Below, one piece after another: positions 14,580-16,134 of a DNA stretch of 16,134 bases. The translations under genes were made by a program, and so were the position numbers. The notes beneath the pieces were generated by a model. The model had not been told where the DNA came from and did no database searches. It was given only the letters and a program-made list of their open reading frames with translations. How positions within the stretch are numbered: position 1 is the stretch's first letter; every line of letters starts with the position of its first letter. Origin of the DNA: JAFGIT01 sp016929465 [NCBI: Candidatus Coatesbacteria bacterium] (GTDB lineage Bacteria; B130-G9); the NCBI GenBank assembly GCA_016929465.1, contig JAFGIT010000367.1:1-16134 (forward strand). Direction: 5' to 3'.

Positions 14580-15980
14580 TTACTGCAGGACAATCTTCCG
14601 CAGCGCATCCGGATTGTGCTTGAAGAGTGCGCGATAGGCCTGGCGACGGACATAGAGATTGCTGTCGCGGGCTAGCTTGACCAATATCTCATCTGCACCA
14701 TCCACCGATATCTTCCGCAGTTTCATCGCGGCCTCTATTCTTGGTCCTATATCGGTGTCCCTGGCGGCCACAGAGAGCAGCTGAGCCAATTCGTCATTGC
14801 TGAAAATAGCAGTATTCAGGGCCTGGACGCCCTCTTTCCGCACATCCGGGTCGGGATCGGATAGCATGGACTTCACAGTCTTCCTACTCTCTTCGGGACG
14901 GGAATCCCCGAGTGTGAGGATGGCCTGGCTCCTAACGCTTGCGGCGGGGTCGCGAAGGAGCTTCATCAGGACGCCATCGATTAGAGGATCGACCGGCGAG
15001 ACCTCTATGGCAAGTATCTCGAGGAGACTCCCATCTGGTTGAGGGACATGTCCCTCGGGATCATCAACAAGAGCAACCAAAATATCCGCCGCATCCGGTG
15101 AGCTGAACCTGGCTAATGCCCGAACCACCGCGCAACGTAACGTCACATTTTTGGTGCGTGCAAGAGCTTTGAGATGCGGAAGAGCTCTATCCTCGGCAAA
15201 CGAGCCCAGGGCTTCTATGGCAGCTCCTCGAACTTGATAGCTACTGTCCTCCAACATCCCCTCTACGATCCCGAATGTGTCGGGAATTCCGAGGCTTCCG
15301 AGTGCCACAGCGACGGAGCTACGGACACCGACATTCGATTCTGTAGCATGGCTCAATATGCAATCGAGAACCTCGTGACCAAGGTCGATGTCACGCGCTC
15401 CCATCTGGCCCAATGACTTTATCGCCTGTATTCGAACCGTAGCCTCATTATCATCTGTCATTTTGCATAATTTCGAAATGGAGCGATCCAGATCTTGGGA
15501 TCCTATCTCGCCCAATCCGGCCGCGCCAGCGTATCTCAATGGGGCGCTCTCACTGTCACACAACTCAAAGAGCTTCGCCGCAACAAATCTCTTCTCCGTG
15601 CGTATTGCCGCCAGAATAGGGAAGGAATTGTAGTAAGAGTCATCGCTCGCGGCGTTCTGCTCAGCAATCGCAAATAGCGATTTCGCCGCATCATCGGTCG
15701 CGAAAGCCTCGAGGACTTCGATGCACTCATCCTGAAGCCATAAATCGCTCATCGTCGAGATTTTGCCTGGTCTATCAGTTGAATAGACCGTCCGCTTCCC
15801 CTGACTCGCAATTAAATGTGTCTCGAGAATCCCCTCATAATCACCACGGAAGCCCATCTTCCAGACTTCTCCGAACCTGTCGTTCTTGCAGCCAATGACC
15901 AAGATTGCCGATGAGATAATCAAAGCAAGAAGCAAGATTCTAATAACACTATTGGCTCTGATTCCCGGTGGTCTCTGCAT
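14580..15980 (-). CDS. HEAT-repeat lipoprotein
   Basis: The 466-residue protein starts with a basic region, a hydrophobic stretch (about 13-30) and the lipobox LVIGC with C31, so it should be a lipid-anchored envelope protein. From about residue 125 to the end it consists of some ten HEAT/PBS-lyase-like helical repeats with recurring pairs such as D...VR..A...LG. Examples are ATVRIQAIKSLGQMG, YQVRGAAIEALGSF, ASVRSQAILTLGDS and LYVRRQAYRALFKH. HEAT solenoids bind other proteins; no catalytic residues are seen. The start has a strong GGAGGAG just upstream. It is the second of two tandem HEAT genes. The end (VRRQAYRALFKHNP) is nearly identical to that of the upstream neighbour, showing recent duplication. 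Function is unknown; an envelope scaffold or a binding protein is the likely role. Confidence 0.9.
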   Translation of the reverse strand: MQRPPGIRANSVIRILLLALIISSAILVIGCKNDRFGEVWKMGFRGDYEGILETHLIASQGKRTVYSTDRPGKISTMSDLWLQDECIEVLEAFATDDAAKSLFAIAEQNAASDDSYYNSFPILAAIRTEKRFVAAKLFELCDSESAPLRYAGAAGLGEIGSQDLDRSISKLCKMTDDNEATVRIQAIKSLGQMGARDIDLGHEVLDCILSHATESNVGVRSSVAVALGSLGIPDTFGIVEGMLEDSSYQVRGAAIEALGSFAEDRALPHLKALARTKNVTLRCAVVRALARFSSPDAADILVALVDDPEGHVPQPDGSLLEILAIEVSPVDPLIDGVLMKLLRDPAASVRSQAILTLGDSRPEESRKTVKSMLSDPDPDVRKEGVQALNTAIFSNDELAQLLSVAARDTDIGPRIEAAMKLRKISVDGADEILVKLARDSNLYVRRQAYRALFKHNPDALRKIVLQ

Positions 15981-16018
15981 GTTCTCCTCCGATTGATGGC
16001 TTGGTTATTTGCGGCTCG

Positions 16019-16134
16019 CTAGCCCGAGACGATCTGCCTCATCATCTCCGGGTTGTGCTTGAACAAAGCTCTATAGGCTGCCCTGCGGACGATTAACGAA
16101 TCATCCTCGACTAAACCACGAAGAAGATCTTCCA
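16019..16134 (-). CDS. HEAT-repeat protein, C-terminal fragment (5' end outside window)
   Basis: Only the last 37 residues are visible, ending at TAG (16021-16019). The sequence VRRAAYRALFKHNPEMMRQIV matches the tail of the next gene (VRRQAYRALFKHNPDALRKIV), so this is a tandem paralog and probably also a HEAT-repeat lipoprotein, although its N-terminus lies beyond the window. It ends 38 bases before the downstream paralog starts, which suggests one transcript. Confidence 0.8.
   Translation of the reverse strand, partial: EDLLRGLVEDDSLIVRRAAYRALFKHNPEMMRQIVSG

Overview
The window looks like chromosomal DNA of an uncultured, probably diderm (lipoprotein-rich) bacterium of moderate GC content. 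Shine-Dalgarno sites of AGGAG/GGAGG type, GTG and TTG starts, frequent AGG/AGA and ATA codons, and undecaprenyl-linked glycan genes all point to Bacteria. I cannot assign a phylum from the sequence alone; nothing indicates phage or plasmid.

Layout. Bases 1-7512 form a plus-strand block for surface-glycan chemistry. It holds the 3' end of one GT39-type membrane glycosyltransferase, a complete relative, a third multi-spanning GT39-like protein, a small treble-clef zinc protein, an ApbE flavin transferase, a GT2 glycosyltransferase with an extra C-terminal FnIII-like domain, and a GNAT-type acyltransferase overlapping it by 11 bases. Bases 7513-8437 are mostly non-coding: REP-like GGGACAG palindromes, an AT-rich inverted repeat, a terminator-like hairpin, one real small gene of the 'CGHVG' type (7862-8137), and eight tandem 7-bp repeats that run into the 5' end of a fourth GT39-like gene (8438-10018).

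The right half is mixed. It has dnaX on the minus strand, facing the GT39 gene tail to tail, then aqpZ and a WecG/TagA/CpsF glycosyltransferase on the plus strand. The latter is fused to a four-helix membrane module like the N-terminus of polyprenyl glycosylphosphotransferases but has no catalytic domain for that family. Next, on the minus strand, come a toxin-antitoxin-like pair (DUF4258 protein plus YgiT-type zinc finger, ATGA overlap) and two tandem HEAT-repeat proteins, of which the complete one is a lipoprotein and the other runs off the window edge.

How the parts may work together (inference): the GT39 enzymes and the WecG fusion would use polyprenyl-linked sugars at the membrane, while the GT2 and GNAT proteins would build or acylate surface glycans. 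The most unusual observations are the WecG-PGT membrane fusion, the GT2-FnIII fusion, the heptad repeat supplying a gene's start codon, the operator-like palindromes at the promoters of the WecG gene and the toxin-antitoxin pair, and the uncharacterised CGHVG protein. No CRISPR array, transposase, tRNA or rRNA was found.
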